From contig JAMLIM010000001.1 in assembly GCA_023954175.1 (NCBI GenBank), positions 62,001-126,000 on the forward strand: 64,000 bases of DNA. Reading direction: 5' to 3'. Of this stretch, positions 1 to 8,211 are shown piece after piece. The notes beneath the pieces are model-generated. The model saw nothing but the letters and a program-made list of their open reading frames with translations. It was not told the DNA's origin and did not search any database. A program made the translations under genes and the position numbers. This DNA comes from Rhizobacter sp. GTDB taxonomy: Bacteria; Pseudomonadota; Gammaproteobacteria; Burkholderiales; Burkholderiaceae_C. How positions within the stretch are numbered: the first letter of the stretch is position 1; every line of letters begins with the position of its first letter.

Positions 1-170
1 TCGGGGCCGGACTTCGCGATCTCCGCCTGCAGCACCGCGAGCAGCTTCGGCGGGACCGCCGTCGAAACACCGCGCGCCTCGACCACCCAGGATTCTTCCG
101 CGGCGCGGGCGGGCATCGCAGCCGCACACAGCGCCAGTGCGGCCCATGCCGCCGAGGTTCGCATGTTCAT
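1..170 (-). CDS. Exported protein, DUF3365-like, C-terminus cut by window edge
   Basis: Only the first 56 codons are inside the window. The start ATG at 170 overlaps the stop of the upstream YeeE/YedE gene (ATGA), so the two are translationally coupled and this is the last visible gene of a tusA-dsrE2-yeeE operon. Residues 1-23 form a cleavable signal peptide ending in an AxA-type site (PARA). The mature start (EESWVVEARGVSTAVPPKLL, then AVLQAEIAKSGP) resembles the beginning of DUF3365/Tll0287-like heme-sensor or c-type heme proteins, which commonly have a 'LQAxIxxxGP' stretch before the heme motif. The heme motif itself would lie outside the window, so the family call is tentative. Confidence 0.5.
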   Translation of the reverse strand, partial: MNMRTSAAWAALALCAAAMPARAAEESWVVEARGVSTAVPPKLLAVLQAEIAKSGP

Positions 171-1282
171 TCCGATTCCGCCTTCCAGAGTATGAGTTTG
201 AGTGTCGCGACCGAGCCGGCGACGATCGCGCCGGTTGCGATGAAGGAGCCCATCGCCAGCGTCGACAGCCCCGAGATGCCCTGCCCGATCGTGCAGCCGA
301 GCGCCGTCACGCCGCCAAAGCCCATCAGCACGGCGCCGAAGAGCTGGTTGCGCAGGTCCTGCAACGAAGCGAAGCCCTCCCAGCGAAAGCTCCCGCTCGT
401 CAACGCATGGGCCGCCGAGCCGGCAACGACGCCGATCACGCTGGCAATGCCGAAGGTCACGTGCAGCGAGGCGTCGGTCCAGAGCATCAGGAGTTCGAGG
501 CTGAACGCGAGCGGCGCGATGAAGCTGAGCGATTCGATGGTGCGCGTATTGGTCGCGAAGTAGACCGTTTCCAGCGTCTCCGGGTTCTCGCCGTAGCCGA
601 GGTGGCCGGACACGTACCAGCCGGCGACGACGAGCGCGCCCAGCACGACGCCGGCCATGACCTGCAACCCGTTGGCGCAAAAGCGGGCGTCCTTGAAGAC
701 GAACGCGAGCAAGGCGATCGTCACCACGACCGCCGCGATGGCGAGCCCCAGTTTCGCATCCACGCCGGCCACCTTCGCGAGCGCCGTGCCCAGGCCTTGA
801 TCAGACCAGCCGCGCTCGCCGAGGTTGATGTTGAACGGATCGAGCAGCGTCGCGCGCCACTGGCCGAACAGCCCCTTGAGCGTCATGTAGGCAGCGATCG
901 CGGCAAAGGTCAGCACGACCATCGAGCGCACGCTGCCGCCGCCGGCGCGGATCAGGTTCTTGTTGGCGCAGCCGCCCGCGAGGGTCATGCCGACGCCGAA
1001 CGCGAGGCCGCCGACGATCAGCGACAGCCAGGGCAGCACCGGGCGCTGGGTGACCGACTTCGAGAGGTCGACCCACCCGGCGTAGGACAGCACGCTCGCG
1101 CCGACGACCGCGACCGCGACCGCGAGCAGCCACATGCGCAGGCGCCCCCAGTGGCCCATGTTGACGACATCGGAGAGCGCACCCATGGTGCAGAAGTTCG
1201 CCTTCGCGCCGACGAAGCCGAAGACGAACGCGATCGCGAATCCGCCGGATGCGACGAGCGCGGCGAGGCCGGCCACCGTCAC
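167..1282 (-). CDS. YeeE/YedE family sulfur (thiosulfate-type) transporter
   Basis: A 371-residue polytopic inner-membrane protein with about ten hydrophobic segments. It carries the conserved cysteines of the YeeE/YedE (TsuA-like) family: FCTMGALSD near residue 31, AGGCANKNL near 105, FCANG near 202 and GCTIGQGISG near 331. In characterised members these cysteines relay thiosulfate across the membrane. It lies 12 bp after the DsrE2 gene and shares an operon with tusA, so the likely role is to import or hand over reduced sulfur to the cytoplasmic TusA/DsrE relay. Length and motif order are normal. The substrate here (thiosulfate, sulfide or persulfide) is inferred, not visible. Confidence 0.88.
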   Translation of the reverse strand: MTVAGLAALVASGGFAIAFVFGFVGAKANFCTMGALSDVVNMGHWGRLRMWLLAVAVAVVGASVLSYAGWVDLSKSVTQRPVLPWLSLIVGGLAFGVGMTLAGGCANKNLIRAGGGSVRSMVVLTFAAIAAYMTLKGLFGQWRATLLDPFNINLGERGWSDQGLGTALAKVAGVDAKLGLAIAAVVVTIALLAFVFKDARFCANGLQVMAGVVLGALVVAGWYVSGHLGYGENPETLETVYFATNTRTIESLSFIAPLAFSLELLMLWTDASLHVTFGIASVIGVVAGSAAHALTSGSFRWEGFASLQDLRNQLFGAVLMGFGGVTALGCTIGQGISGLSTLAMGSFIATGAIVAGSVATLKLILWKAESE

Positions 1283-1294
1283 GCGCTCAACCTC

Positions 1295-1765
1295 TCAGAT
1301 GAACAGGCAGACGTCGGTGTCGCCGGCAAACTGCAGGAAGGTCGCCGCACCGCCGTAGTCGATCCCGTCGATGAAGTCCGTCTTCTTGAAGTCGAACAGA
1401 TCGACGGTCATCTGGCAGGCGATGAACTTGACGTCGGCCTCGAGGCAGAGCGAGCGCAGTTCCTCGAGCGAGGCGACGCCCTTCTTCTTCATCTTGCCCT
1501 TCATCATCTTCGTCGCCATCGCTTCCATGCCGGGCATCATGCGCAGCGTGACCGGCATCGGCATCGGCATCGGCATCGCCGGGTTCGCGAGCGGACTGAT
1601 CCTGATGTCGCTGATGTCCTTGCGCAGCAAGGTCAGGCCGTAGAAGGTGAAGAAGACCTGCACCTCCCAGTCGAGCGCGGCCGCGGTCGAAGCCAGGATC
1701 AGCGGCGGGTACGCCATGTCGAGCGCGCCCTTGGTGGCGATGATCGCCATTTTCTTGGTCGTCAT
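1295..1765 (-). CDS. dsrE2: DsrE2-type sulfur carrier (DsrE/DsrF/DrsH-like)
   Basis: A 156-residue protein of the DsrE2 group. The N-terminus (KKMAIIATKGALDMAYPPLI) is the Rossmann-like DsrE fold start. A Met-rich segment (MPMPMPMP) followed by a Lys/Met-rich stretch is typical of DsrE2 proteins and may associate with the membrane. The conserved cysteine is in KFIACQMTVD near residue 120. In sulfur oxidisers DsrE2 trades persulfide sulfur with TusA. The gene sits between tusA (30 bp upstream) and the YeeE transporter (12 bp downstream). A GGCATC hexanucleotide repeat at about 1555-1578 encodes the Met-Pro run. Confidence 0.85.
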   Translation of the reverse strand: MTTKKMAIIATKGALDMAYPPLILASTAAALDWEVQVFFTFYGLTLLRKDISDIRISPLANPAMPMPMPMPVTLRMMPGMEAMATKMMKGKMKKKGVASLEELRSLCLEADVKFIACQMTVDLFDFKKTDFIDGIDYGGAATFLQFAGDTDVCLFI

Positions 1766-1795
1766 GCAACCTCCGTTGGGGCTCGCAGGATGGGG

Positions 1796-2026
1796 TCAGG
1801 CCTTCTTGCGAATGTAGAAGACGTGCTTGCTGTTCTCGGTGTTCGTCGCCAGCAGCGCATGCCCGGTTTGTTCGGTGAAGGCCTGCATGTCGGCCACCGA
1901 GCCAGGATCGGTCGCGACCACCTTGAGCACCTGGCCCGGGCCCATGTCGGCGAGCGACTTCTTGGTCTTCACGATCGGCAACGGACACGACAGTCCCGAG
2001 GCGTCGAATTCCTTGTCAAAGTCCAT
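1796..2026 (-). CDS. tusA: TusA family sulfurtransferase
   Basis: A 76-residue protein with the TusA signature LSCPLPIVKTKKS, with the active cysteine at about residue 14. The fold continues with GQVLKVVATDPGS and ends with a short basic tail. TusA accepts persulfide sulfur and passes it on. In chemolithotrophic sulfur oxidisers TusA paired with DsrE2 feeds sulfur to cytoplasmic oxidation routes rather than to tRNA thiolation. It is first in the leftward tusA-dsrE2-yeeE operon and diverges from soxY, which supports the dissimilatory role. Length and motif are normal. Confidence 0.9.
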   Translation of the reverse strand: MDFDKEFDASGLSCPLPIVKTKKSLADMGPGQVLKVVATDPGSVADMQAFTEQTGHALLATNTENSKHVFYIRKKA

Positions 2027-2293
2027 GCATGTCTCCAGTTCGATGGCGGCGCCCGTGCCGATACGACACGCCCGTGAGGCCGCGCCAGCCCTTACATTAG
2101 CGCCTTTCGCACGGATCGACGTCTATTCCCGCAACGGGGGATGATCGATAGCCCATACGGGTAGTACGGGAAGTCGAGTAGTGTGCGATTGGTTGATCTG
2201 CCGCAACATCGCGCACAGCGGGTGATCGTACGAAATGCGAAAACCCGTGGCATTGGTGCCGGCGCGCCGGCGGTGTAGAAGGAGTTGGACGAT
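2027..2293. promoter_or_regulatory. Divergent tusA / soxY intergenic control region
   Basis: This 267-bp space must hold the promoters of both the tus operon and the sox operon. A short direct repeat, TACGGG at 2156-2161 and 2165-2170, sits inside a partly palindromic CCCATACGGG block and is a candidate operator. GCGAT and ATCGC flank a second imperfect inverted repeat around 2187-2215. No convincing sigma-70 hexamer pair or FNR-type box was seen. The SD that decides the soxY start, AAGGAG at 2279-2284, ends this region. Confidence 0.3.
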
Positions 2294-2758
2294 ATGAAAG
2301 AGCCCACCCGACGCGAGATGCTGACGGCCAGCGCAAAGGTCGCGAGCCTGCTTGCGGCCGCCGGATTCCTGCCTGGCCTCGCGCATGCCGCATGGCCGCA
2401 GGCAGCGTTCGAAACCAAGTCGGTCGCCGACGCCGTCAAGGCGCTTGGCGGCAGCGCGCCGGTCGCGAGCGGCGATGTGACGGTCACCGGCCCCGACATT
2501 GCCGAGAACGGCGCCGTCGTGCCGGTCGGCGCGGCGACCACACTCGCCGGCGCGAAGCGCCTGCTGCTGCTGGTCGAGAAGAACCCGAATGCGCTGGCAG
2601 CGGTGTTCGACCTCACCGACGCGGTCGAGCCCAACATCCTGGCGCGCGTGAAGATGGCGCAGACGTCCAACGTCTATGCGGTGGCGATGATGGCCGACGG
2701 CCGCGCGCTCTTCGCGTCGAAGGAGATCAAGGTCACGCTCGGCGGATGCGGCGGCTGA
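2294..2758 (+). CDS. soxY: Thiosulfate-oxidation carrier protein SoxY
   Basis: SoxY carries sulfur intermediates covalently in the periplasm on a C-terminal cysteine. The 154-residue product has a twin-arginine leader (PTRREMLTA, then a hydrophobic stretch ending AHA near residue 32) and ends in the diagnostic swinging arm GGCGG, with Cys at about 152. AAGGAG at 2279-2284 abuts an in-frame TTG at 2285 but sits 9 nt before the ATG at 2294, so the ATG is chosen. It is the first gene of soxYZAXB. Tat export fits the known co-export of SoxY with leaderless SoxZ. Confidence 0.95.
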   Translation: MKEPTRREMLTASAKVASLLAAAGFLPGLAHAAWPQAAFETKSVADAVKALGGSAPVASGDVTVTGPDIAENGAVVPVGAATTLAGAKRLLLLVEKNPNALAAVFDLTDAVEPNILARVKMAQTSNVYAVAMMADGRALFASKEIKVTLGGCGG

Positions 2759-2800
2759 CCCGCCCACCCGAAGCGCCCCCAACACGAGAAGGAAGCGAAC

Positions 2801-3112
2801 ATGTCTGATCCGATGCGCATTCGCGCCCAGGCCGCCGGCGACAAGATCACGGTGCGCGTGCTGATGAGCCACGAGATGGAGACCGGCCAGCGCAAGGACT
2901 CCTCCGGCAAGGTGATTCCGGCCTGGTTCATCCAGGAGGTTGTCGCCACGCACAACGGCAAGACGGTGCTCAGCGCCGAGTGGGGGCCGTCGATCGCGAA
3001 GAACCCGTTTCTGCAATTCACGATCAAGGGCGGCAAGGCGGGCGACAAGGTCACGATAAGCTGGACCGACAACAAGGGCGACAAGCGCAGCGACGAAGCG
3101 ACCGTGACCTGA
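2801..3112 (+). CDS. soxZ: Thiosulfate-oxidation partner protein SoxZ
   Basis: A 103-residue protein with no signal peptide, as usual for SoxZ, which is exported bound to SoxY. It matches the family from end to end: MRIRAQAAGDKITVRVLMSH, HEMETGQRKDSSGKVIPAWF and the closing GDKVTISWTDNKGD. It is an Ig-like beta sandwich that presents the SoxY arm to the other Sox enzymes. It lies 42 bp after soxY with an AGAAGGAAG ribosome-binding site before the ATG. Confidence 0.95.
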   Translation: MSDPMRIRAQAAGDKITVRVLMSHEMETGQRKDSSGKVIPAWFIQEVVATHNGKTVLSAEWGPSIAKNPFLQFTIKGGKAGDKVTISWTDNKGDKRSDEATVT

Positions 3113-3220
3113 ACCGCACCCGCAGCGCAGGCGCTGCACGAGACGCGATCCATCGCGCAAGCAGGCCGAAGACGCGCGGCCCGTCCCGGGGCCGACGACG
3201 ACGAAGAGGACGAGGAGACA

Positions 3221-4018
3221 ATGAAGCATTCCATCCTGATCGGGATTGCCGCACTGGCGATCGCAGGCGCTGCCCAGGCGCAGAAGTCCACCGCCGACGG
3301 CATCGCCGAATACCGCCAGATGCTCGCCGACGGCAACCCCGCGGAGCTCTACGAGGCCAAGGGTGAAGCACTGTGGAAGACCGCGCGCGGGCCGATGAAC
3401 GCGACGCTCGAGCGCTGCGACCTCGGCCAGGGGCCGGGCGTGGTGAAGGGCGCCTTCGTCACGCTGCCGCGCTATTTCGAAGACACGAAGCAGGTGCAGG
3501 ATCTCGAGTCGCGCCTCATCACCTGCATGGCGACGCTGCAGGGCTTCAACGCCGCCGAGATCGTGAAGACACCGTTCGGCCGTGGCGAACAGGCCAACGT
3601 CACCGCGCTCGCGACCTGGGTGGCGTCGCAGTCGCGCGGCCTGCGCTTCAACCTGCCGCAAGGCCACGCCGAGGAGCGGCGCAGCTACGAGCTCGGCAAG
3701 CGCGCGTTCTTCTATCGCGCGGGCCCTTATGACTTCGCCTGCGCGACCTGTCATGGCACGGCCGGCAAGCGCGTCCGCTTGCAGGACCTGCCGGATCTGA
3801 CCGTCAATCCGGGCGACGGCGTCGGCTTCGCCGCCTGGCCCGCCTACCGCGTCGGCAACGGACAGATGTGGGGCATGCAGCATCGCCTGAACGACTGCTA
3901 CCGCCAGCAGCGTTTCCCGTACCCGATCTTCGGCTCCGAGGTCACGATCGCGCTGTCGACCTACATGGGCGTCAACGCGAAGGGCGCGGAATCGATCGCG
4001 CCCGCGCTCAAGCGCTGA
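3221..4018 (+). CDS. soxA: Diheme/monoheme cytochrome c SoxA
   Basis: SoxA, with SoxX, couples thiosulfate to the SoxY cysteine. The 265-residue precursor has a Sec signal peptide (residues 1-20, ending AQA). There is one heme c motif CATCH at about 164-168. The cysteine in LNDCYRQQ (about 206) matches the axial ligand that becomes a persulfide. Cys66 and Cys102 occupy the positions of the structural disulfide that replaces a second heme, so this is the single-heme type of SoxA. It lies between soxZ and soxX. Confidence 0.94.
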   Translation: MKHSILIGIAALAIAGAAQAQKSTADGIAEYRQMLADGNPAELYEAKGEALWKTARGPMNATLERCDLGQGPGVVKGAFVTLPRYFEDTKQVQDLESRLITCMATLQGFNAAEIVKTPFGRGEQANVTALATWVASQSRGLRFNLPQGHAEERRSYELGKRAFFYRAGPYDFACATCHGTAGKRVRLQDLPDLTVNPGDGVGFAAWPAYRVGNGQMWGMQHRLNDCYRQQRFPYPIFGSEVTIALSTYMGVNAKGAESIAPALKR

Positions 4019-4049
4019 TCCGCGCGCCAGCACACACGGAGCACCGAGC

Positions 4050-4697
4050 ATGAGAATCCTCCCTCCCCTCCTCGCCCTGGGCGGCGCCGCCGCGATCGTC
4101 GCCGGTTGCGCCACCGGGCCGTCGTCGGCCGAACTCGACAGCCAGTCCCTGCAGATGATGAAGGCCTCGTTTCGCGACCAGGGCATCGCCAAGGTCAGCC
4201 GGCTCGACCAGGACGCAATGCAGAAGGCCTGCTCCTCGGGCGTCGAGCCTTCGGCAGCGGTCGAGAAGCGCATCATGGACGAGGCGCAGGCGAGCATCGT
4301 CTGGCCGGCCGACGGCAAGTACCTTGGCGACTGGCGCAAGGGCGACAAGCTCGCCCAAAGCGGCAAGGGCATGAGCTGGAGCGACAAGTCGGCCGATCCG
4401 GCGCACAACGGCGGCAGCTGCTACAACTGCCACCAGCTCGACAAGGCAGAGCTGTCCTACGGCACGATCGGGCCGAGCCTGCTGCACTACGGCAAGCTGC
4501 GCGGGGTGACGGATCCGAACGCGGCTTCGGCGCAGGAAGTCGTCAAGTACACCTGGGGCCGGCTCTGGAACGCGAAGGCGACGGTGGCCTGCTCGAACAT
4601 GCCGCGCTTCGGCCACGAGAAGATCCTCGACCAGGCGCAGCTGCGCGACCTGATGGCGCTGCTGCTCGATCCGAACTCGCCCGTCAACGCGCAGTAG
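4050..4697 (+). CDS. soxX: Cytochrome c SoxX, lipoprotein form
   Basis: The partner of SoxA. The 215-residue protein has a lipobox (IVAGC, Cys20), so it is predicted to be membrane-anchored rather than soluble. A roughly 90-residue extension precedes the cytochrome domain. The heme motif CYNCH is at about 124-128 and the methionine ligand is in CSNMPRFG (about Met184). Classic SoxX is around 150 residues, so the N-terminal extension places it with the longer SoxX forms. It starts 31 bp after soxA. Confidence 0.92.
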   Translation: MRILPPLLALGGAAAIVAGCATGPSSAELDSQSLQMMKASFRDQGIAKVSRLDQDAMQKACSSGVEPSAAVEKRIMDEAQASIVWPADGKYLGDWRKGDKLAQSGKGMSWSDKSADPAHNGGSCYNCHQLDKAELSYGTIGPSLLHYGKLRGVTDPNAASAQEVVKYTWGRLWNAKATVACSNMPRFGHEKILDQAQLRDLMALLLDPNSPVNAQ

Positions 4698-4853
4698 TGC
4701 GCCCCTGCCGCACGCGGTCGTCGCGTGTCCCTGGGCGATGACGGCGCCGGTCTCGCCTGAGAGCCGCGCTCGAGGGCCACGCCTGACCGGCGCGCGACAC
4801 CGGCGCTCGCAACGGCGGCGCATGCGCGCCGACGCCTCGAAGCCGAGTACGCC

Positions 4854-6599
4854 ATGAGTCTGAGCAAGCGCGAGTTCCTGCAGGTCCTGGCCGCCGCCGG
4901 TGCAGCCGGCATGGGTCTCGCGCGCTACGCGGATGCCGACGCCGCAGCGGCCGAAGCGGGCCTGTACGACCTGCCACCACTCGGCCGCGGTGCCGGTCAC
5001 GTGAGCCTGCTGCACATGACCGACTGCCATGCGCAGTTGAAGCCGATCCATTTCCGCGAACCGAGCGTCAACATCGGCGTCGGCACGATGCGCGGCGAGT
5101 GGCCACACCTGGTCGGCGAGCAGTTGCTGCGGCGCGCCGGCATCGCGCCCGGCACGCCGATGGCGCACGCCTGCACGTTTCTCGATTTCGACGCGGCGGC
5201 GCGGCGCTACGGCAAGGTCGGCGGCTTTGCGCACCTGACGACGCTCGTCAAGCGTCTGAAGGCGAGCCGGCCGGGCGCGATCCTGCTCGACGGTGGCGAC
5301 ACCTGGCAGGGCTCTGCCACATCGCTCTGGACAAACGCGCAGGACATGGTCGATGCGGCCTTGCTGCTCGGCGTCGAGGTGATGACGGGGCACTGGGAAT
5401 TCACCTACGGCATGGACCGGGTGAAGCAGATCGTCGAGAAGGACTTCAAGGGCCGCATCGATTTCGTCGCCCAGAACATCAGCACCGCCGACTTCGGCGA
5501 CCCGGTGTTCGCCGCGTACACGATGCGCGAGATCAACGGTGTGCCGGTGGCGATCATCGGCCAGGCGTTTCCGTACACCCCGATCGCGAACCCGCGCTAC
5601 ATGGTGGCGGACTGGAGCTTCGGCATCCAGGAAGAGAACATGCAAAGGACGGTGGACGCGGCGCGCGCCAAGGGTGCGCAACTCGTCGTGCTGCTGTCGC
5701 ACAACGGCATGGACGTGGACCTGAAGCTCGCGAGCCGCGTGCGCGGCATCGATGCCATCTTCGGCGGCCACACGCACGACGGCGTGCCGCTCGCGGCGCC
5801 GGTCGCGAACCCCGGCGGCAAGACGCTCGTCACCAACGCGGGCAGCAACGGCAAGTTCCTCGGTGTGATGGACGTCGAGTTGCGCGCTGGCCGGATCGCG
5901 AACTGGCGCTACCGGCTGCTGCCGGTGTTCTCCAACATGCTCCAGCCCGACGCCGAGATGGACGCGCTGATCACGAAGGTGCGCGCGCCGCACGAGGCCA
6001 AGCTCGGGCAAACGCTCGCCGTGAGCGATGGCCTCCTGTACCGGCGCGGCAACTTCAACGGCAGCTGGGATCAATTGCTGTGCGACGCGCTGATGGATGT
6101 GCAGGCGGCGCAGATCGCGTTCAGCCCGGGCTTCCGCTGGGGCACGAGCCTGCTGCCCGGCGACGCGATCACGCGCGAGCTGATGATGGACCAGCTCGCG
6201 ATCACCTACCCGACGGCGACCGTGACGGAGATGACGGGCGAGACGATCAAGACCATCCTCGAAGACGTCGCCGACAACCTCTTCAACCCCGACCCGTACT
6301 ATCAGCAGGGCGGCGACATGGTGCGCGTCGGCGGCCTGCGCTACGCGATCGAGCCGGCCGCCGGGATGGGTTCACGCATTTCGGATCTGCGGCTCGGCGA
6401 CAGGCCGCTCGAGGCCGGCAAGCGCTACAAGGTCGCCGGCTGGGCGCCGGTCGCCGAGGAGGCCCGGCAGGCGGGAGGCAAACCGGTCTGGGAACTCGTC
6501 GAGGCCTGGCTCGCTGCGCGGCCGGACGGGCGCGTCGCCGCACGCCAGATCAACACGCCGAAGCTGATCGGCGTCGAAGGCAATCCGGGCCTCGCGTAA
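4854..6599 (+). CDS. soxB: Sulfate thiol esterase SoxB
   Basis: SoxB hydrolyses the SoxY-bound sulfonate to release sulfate in the periplasm. The 581-residue protein has an N-terminal leader (SKREFLQVLAAAGAAG) and the dimanganese 5'-nucleotidase-like core: LLHMTDCHAQLKP (Asp57, His59), LLDGGDTWQGS, the SoxB-specific TGHWEFTYG in place of the usual GNHEF, LLSHNGMDVD and FGGHTHDG. The 156-bp gap before it (4698-4853) holds no gene. It is the fifth gene of the sox operon. No soxCD is visible in the window. Confidence 0.95.
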   Translation: MSLSKREFLQVLAAAGAAGMGLARYADADAAAAEAGLYDLPPLGRGAGHVSLLHMTDCHAQLKPIHFREPSVNIGVGTMRGEWPHLVGEQLLRRAGIAPGTPMAHACTFLDFDAAARRYGKVGGFAHLTTLVKRLKASRPGAILLDGGDTWQGSATSLWTNAQDMVDAALLLGVEVMTGHWEFTYGMDRVKQIVEKDFKGRIDFVAQNISTADFGDPVFAAYTMREINGVPVAIIGQAFPYTPIANPRYMVADWSFGIQEENMQRTVDAARAKGAQLVVLLSHNGMDVDLKLASRVRGIDAIFGGHTHDGVPLAAPVANPGGKTLVTNAGSNGKFLGVMDVELRAGRIANWRYRLLPVFSNMLQPDAEMDALITKVRAPHEAKLGQTLAVSDGLLYRRGNFNGSWDQLLCDALMDVQAAQIAFSPGFRWGTSLLPGDAITRELMMDQLAITYPTATVTEMTGETIKTILEDVADNLFNPDPYYQQGGDMVRVGGLRYAIEPAAGMGSRISDLRLGDRPLEAGKRYKVAGWAPVAEEARQAGGKPVWELVEAWLAARPDGRVAARQINTPKLIGVEGNPGLA

Positions 6600-6634
6600 C
6601 CCGGCCCGCACGTCGTTCGCTTTGGGAGGCACCC

Positions 6635-7048
6635 ATGAAGATCCGCACGCTTCTGGCCGCACTGGTCCTTGCAATTGCAGCGGCCGGCGTCTGCGCACAG
6701 GAAACCGTTGTCTACCACATCGCCGACAGCGAGACCCAGGCGCTCGCCGGGCTGCGCAGCCTGCGCAACCATCTCGACACCGACCCGAAGGCCAGGATCA
6801 CGGTGGTCGCGATCGCGCAGGGTGTCGACTTCCTGATGGAAGGCGCGAAGGACGCGAGCGGGAACCTCTACGTCGGGCTCATCTCGGCGCTCGCTTCACG
6901 CGGCGTGAAGTTCGAGGTCTGCGAGATCACGCTCGCGAACCGCAACCTGAAGCGCGACCAGTTCATTCAGGAGGCCGACTTCACGCCCTCGGGCGTGGTC
7001 CAGTTGAGCCGCCTGCAGCATCAGGGCTACGCCTACATCAAGCCTTGA
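6635..7048 (+). CDS. Periplasmic DsrE/DsrF-like protein
   Basis: A 137-residue exported protein beginning at the ATG at 6635 behind a good GGGAGG site. Residues 1-21 are a signal peptide (LAAAGVCA). The mature part has the DsrE-like pattern: VVYHIADSETQALAGLRSL, ITVVAIAQGVDFLMEGAKD, LASRGVKFEVCEITL (the one conserved-type cysteine, in the usual position after a helix) and a closing QHQGYAYIKP. Exported DsrE-like proteins are common behind sox genes. The function is unproven, but handling of periplasmic reduced sulfur is likely. It begins 35 bp after soxB and ends the operon. Confidence 0.8.
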   Translation: MKIRTLLAALVLAIAAAGVCAQETVVYHIADSETQALAGLRSLRNHLDTDPKARITVVAIAQGVDFLMEGAKDASGNLYVGLISALASRGVKFEVCEITLANRNLKRDQFIQEADFTPSGVVQLSRLQHQGYAYIKP

Positions 7049-7166
7049 GCAGCCCTGCCGCGTGCGCTGCGGGCTTCCCCCCGCGCACCCGATCAAAGCA
7101 TGCCGGCGAACGCCGCCGCGACATCCGCAGCGGCGGTGATGCGCAAGGCGCCTCACCCCGGCTTTC

Positions 7167-8183
7167 TCAGGCGCCGTCGTGCACCTGAACCTGGTCCGCC
7201 GCATCGACGAACCAGGCGCGCGTCGAGGGATAGGTCGCAAGCAGCGCTGCCGCGCGCGCCGGCGGCAGCATCCACAGCGCGGTCGACAGCCCGTCGGCAA
7301 GCGTGGCGCGCGGTGCGGCCACCGAGACCAATGCATGGTGATTCGCGCTGCGGCCGGTGCGCGGGTCGAGCAGGTGATGGACGCGCGGGTCGGTTCCGAA
7401 CGGCGTGCCGTAGCCGGCCGATGTCGCCAGCGCCGGCAGCAAGCCGGCATCGCTGCCGAGCGCCAGATCGAACAGCGTGCGCGTCGTCGCGCGCGGGTCG
7501 GTCACGCCGGCGCGCCAGGGGCGGCCGTCGGGGCGGTGCCCGAGGGCGCGCGCCTCGCCCAGGTCGATGAGCACGTCGGTGAAGCCCTCGGCGCGCAGCA
7601 TGTCGGCGACGCGATCGGTGACGAAGCCCTGCGCGATGCCGTTGAGCGTGATCGCCATGCCGGGCCGGCGCAGGCGGATGGTCCCGGCCTCCAGATCGAC
7701 CGCGTCATGGCCGATGCGTGCGCGCGCTGCGGCGATCGCGCCCGGCGACGGGCCGCGGGGCGCCGCGCCGGGCGTCGCGAAGTGATCGGCATAGAGGCGG
7801 TACAGCGGCTGCATGGTCGGATCGAAGGCGCCGCCACTGCGTTGCGCCAGCGCAAGGCCGATCGAGAGCAGTTCGACCAGTTCGAGCGGCGGGTCGCGAA
7901 GCTCGCCCACCGCGTTCAGGCGCACCAGCGCCGAGTCGGGCCGGTACAGGCTGAAGACCGACTCGAGCCGGTCGATCTCGTCGACGCAGCGCCCGATCAG
8001 CGCCTGCGCGTGCGCGCGCTCGGGGTGCACCAGCGTCATCGACGCGAGTGCGCCCATCGCGCTGCCCTTCCAGACGCTGGTGGCGCGATCTGCGCCGGCC
8101 ACCGTCGCGTCGGCGCTGCGACTCGCAAGCGGCAGCGCGGCGCAGCCCGCGATGATCGAGAGAAAACGTCGGCGTCGTGTCAT
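7167..8183 (-). CDS. nosX: FAD:protein FMN transferase (ApbE family) NosX
   Basis: A 338-residue ApbE-family enzyme that attaches FMN covalently to a Thr in periplasmic flavoproteins; here the expected client is NosR. Seen: an RRRR leader with a hydrophobic core and a lipobox-like IIAGC, the GSAMGALASM start, FDPTMQPLYRLY, the central nucleotide segment ITLNGIAQGFVTDRVADML, DLGEARALG and a late TSAGYG plus HHLLDPRTG block. It is the last gene of nosRZDFYLX, 28 bp after nosL. In some bacteria NosX is essential for N2O respiration through this flavinylation. Confidence 0.9.
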   Translation of the reverse strand: MTRRRRFLSIIAGCAALPLASRSADATVAGADRATSVWKGSAMGALASMTLVHPERAHAQALIGRCVDEIDRLESVFSLYRPDSALVRLNAVGELRDPPLELVELLSIGLALAQRSGGAFDPTMQPLYRLYADHFATPGAAPRGPSPGAIAAARARIGHDAVDLEAGTIRLRRPGMAITLNGIAQGFVTDRVADMLRAEGFTDVLIDLGEARALGHRPDGRPWRAGVTDPRATTRTLFDLALGSDAGLLPALATSAGYGTPFGTDPRVHHLLDPRTGRSANHHALVSVAAPRATLADGLSTALWMLPPARAAALLATYPSTRAWFVDAADQVQVHDGA

Positions 8184-8211
8184 GGTGGGCCCTCGACTGA
8201 TGCTTGAATGC

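Noticed and set aside
2285..2293. TTG start for soxY at 2285
   Set aside because: The AAGGAG site ends at 2284, leaving no spacing. The ATG at 2294 has 9 nt and starts the Tat leader cleanly.
7147..7175. GGCGCCT/AGGCGCC hairpin as terminator of nosX
   Set aside because: The loop is 15 nt, one arm lies over the nosX stop codon and there is no T-run. It may form but is too weak to annotate.
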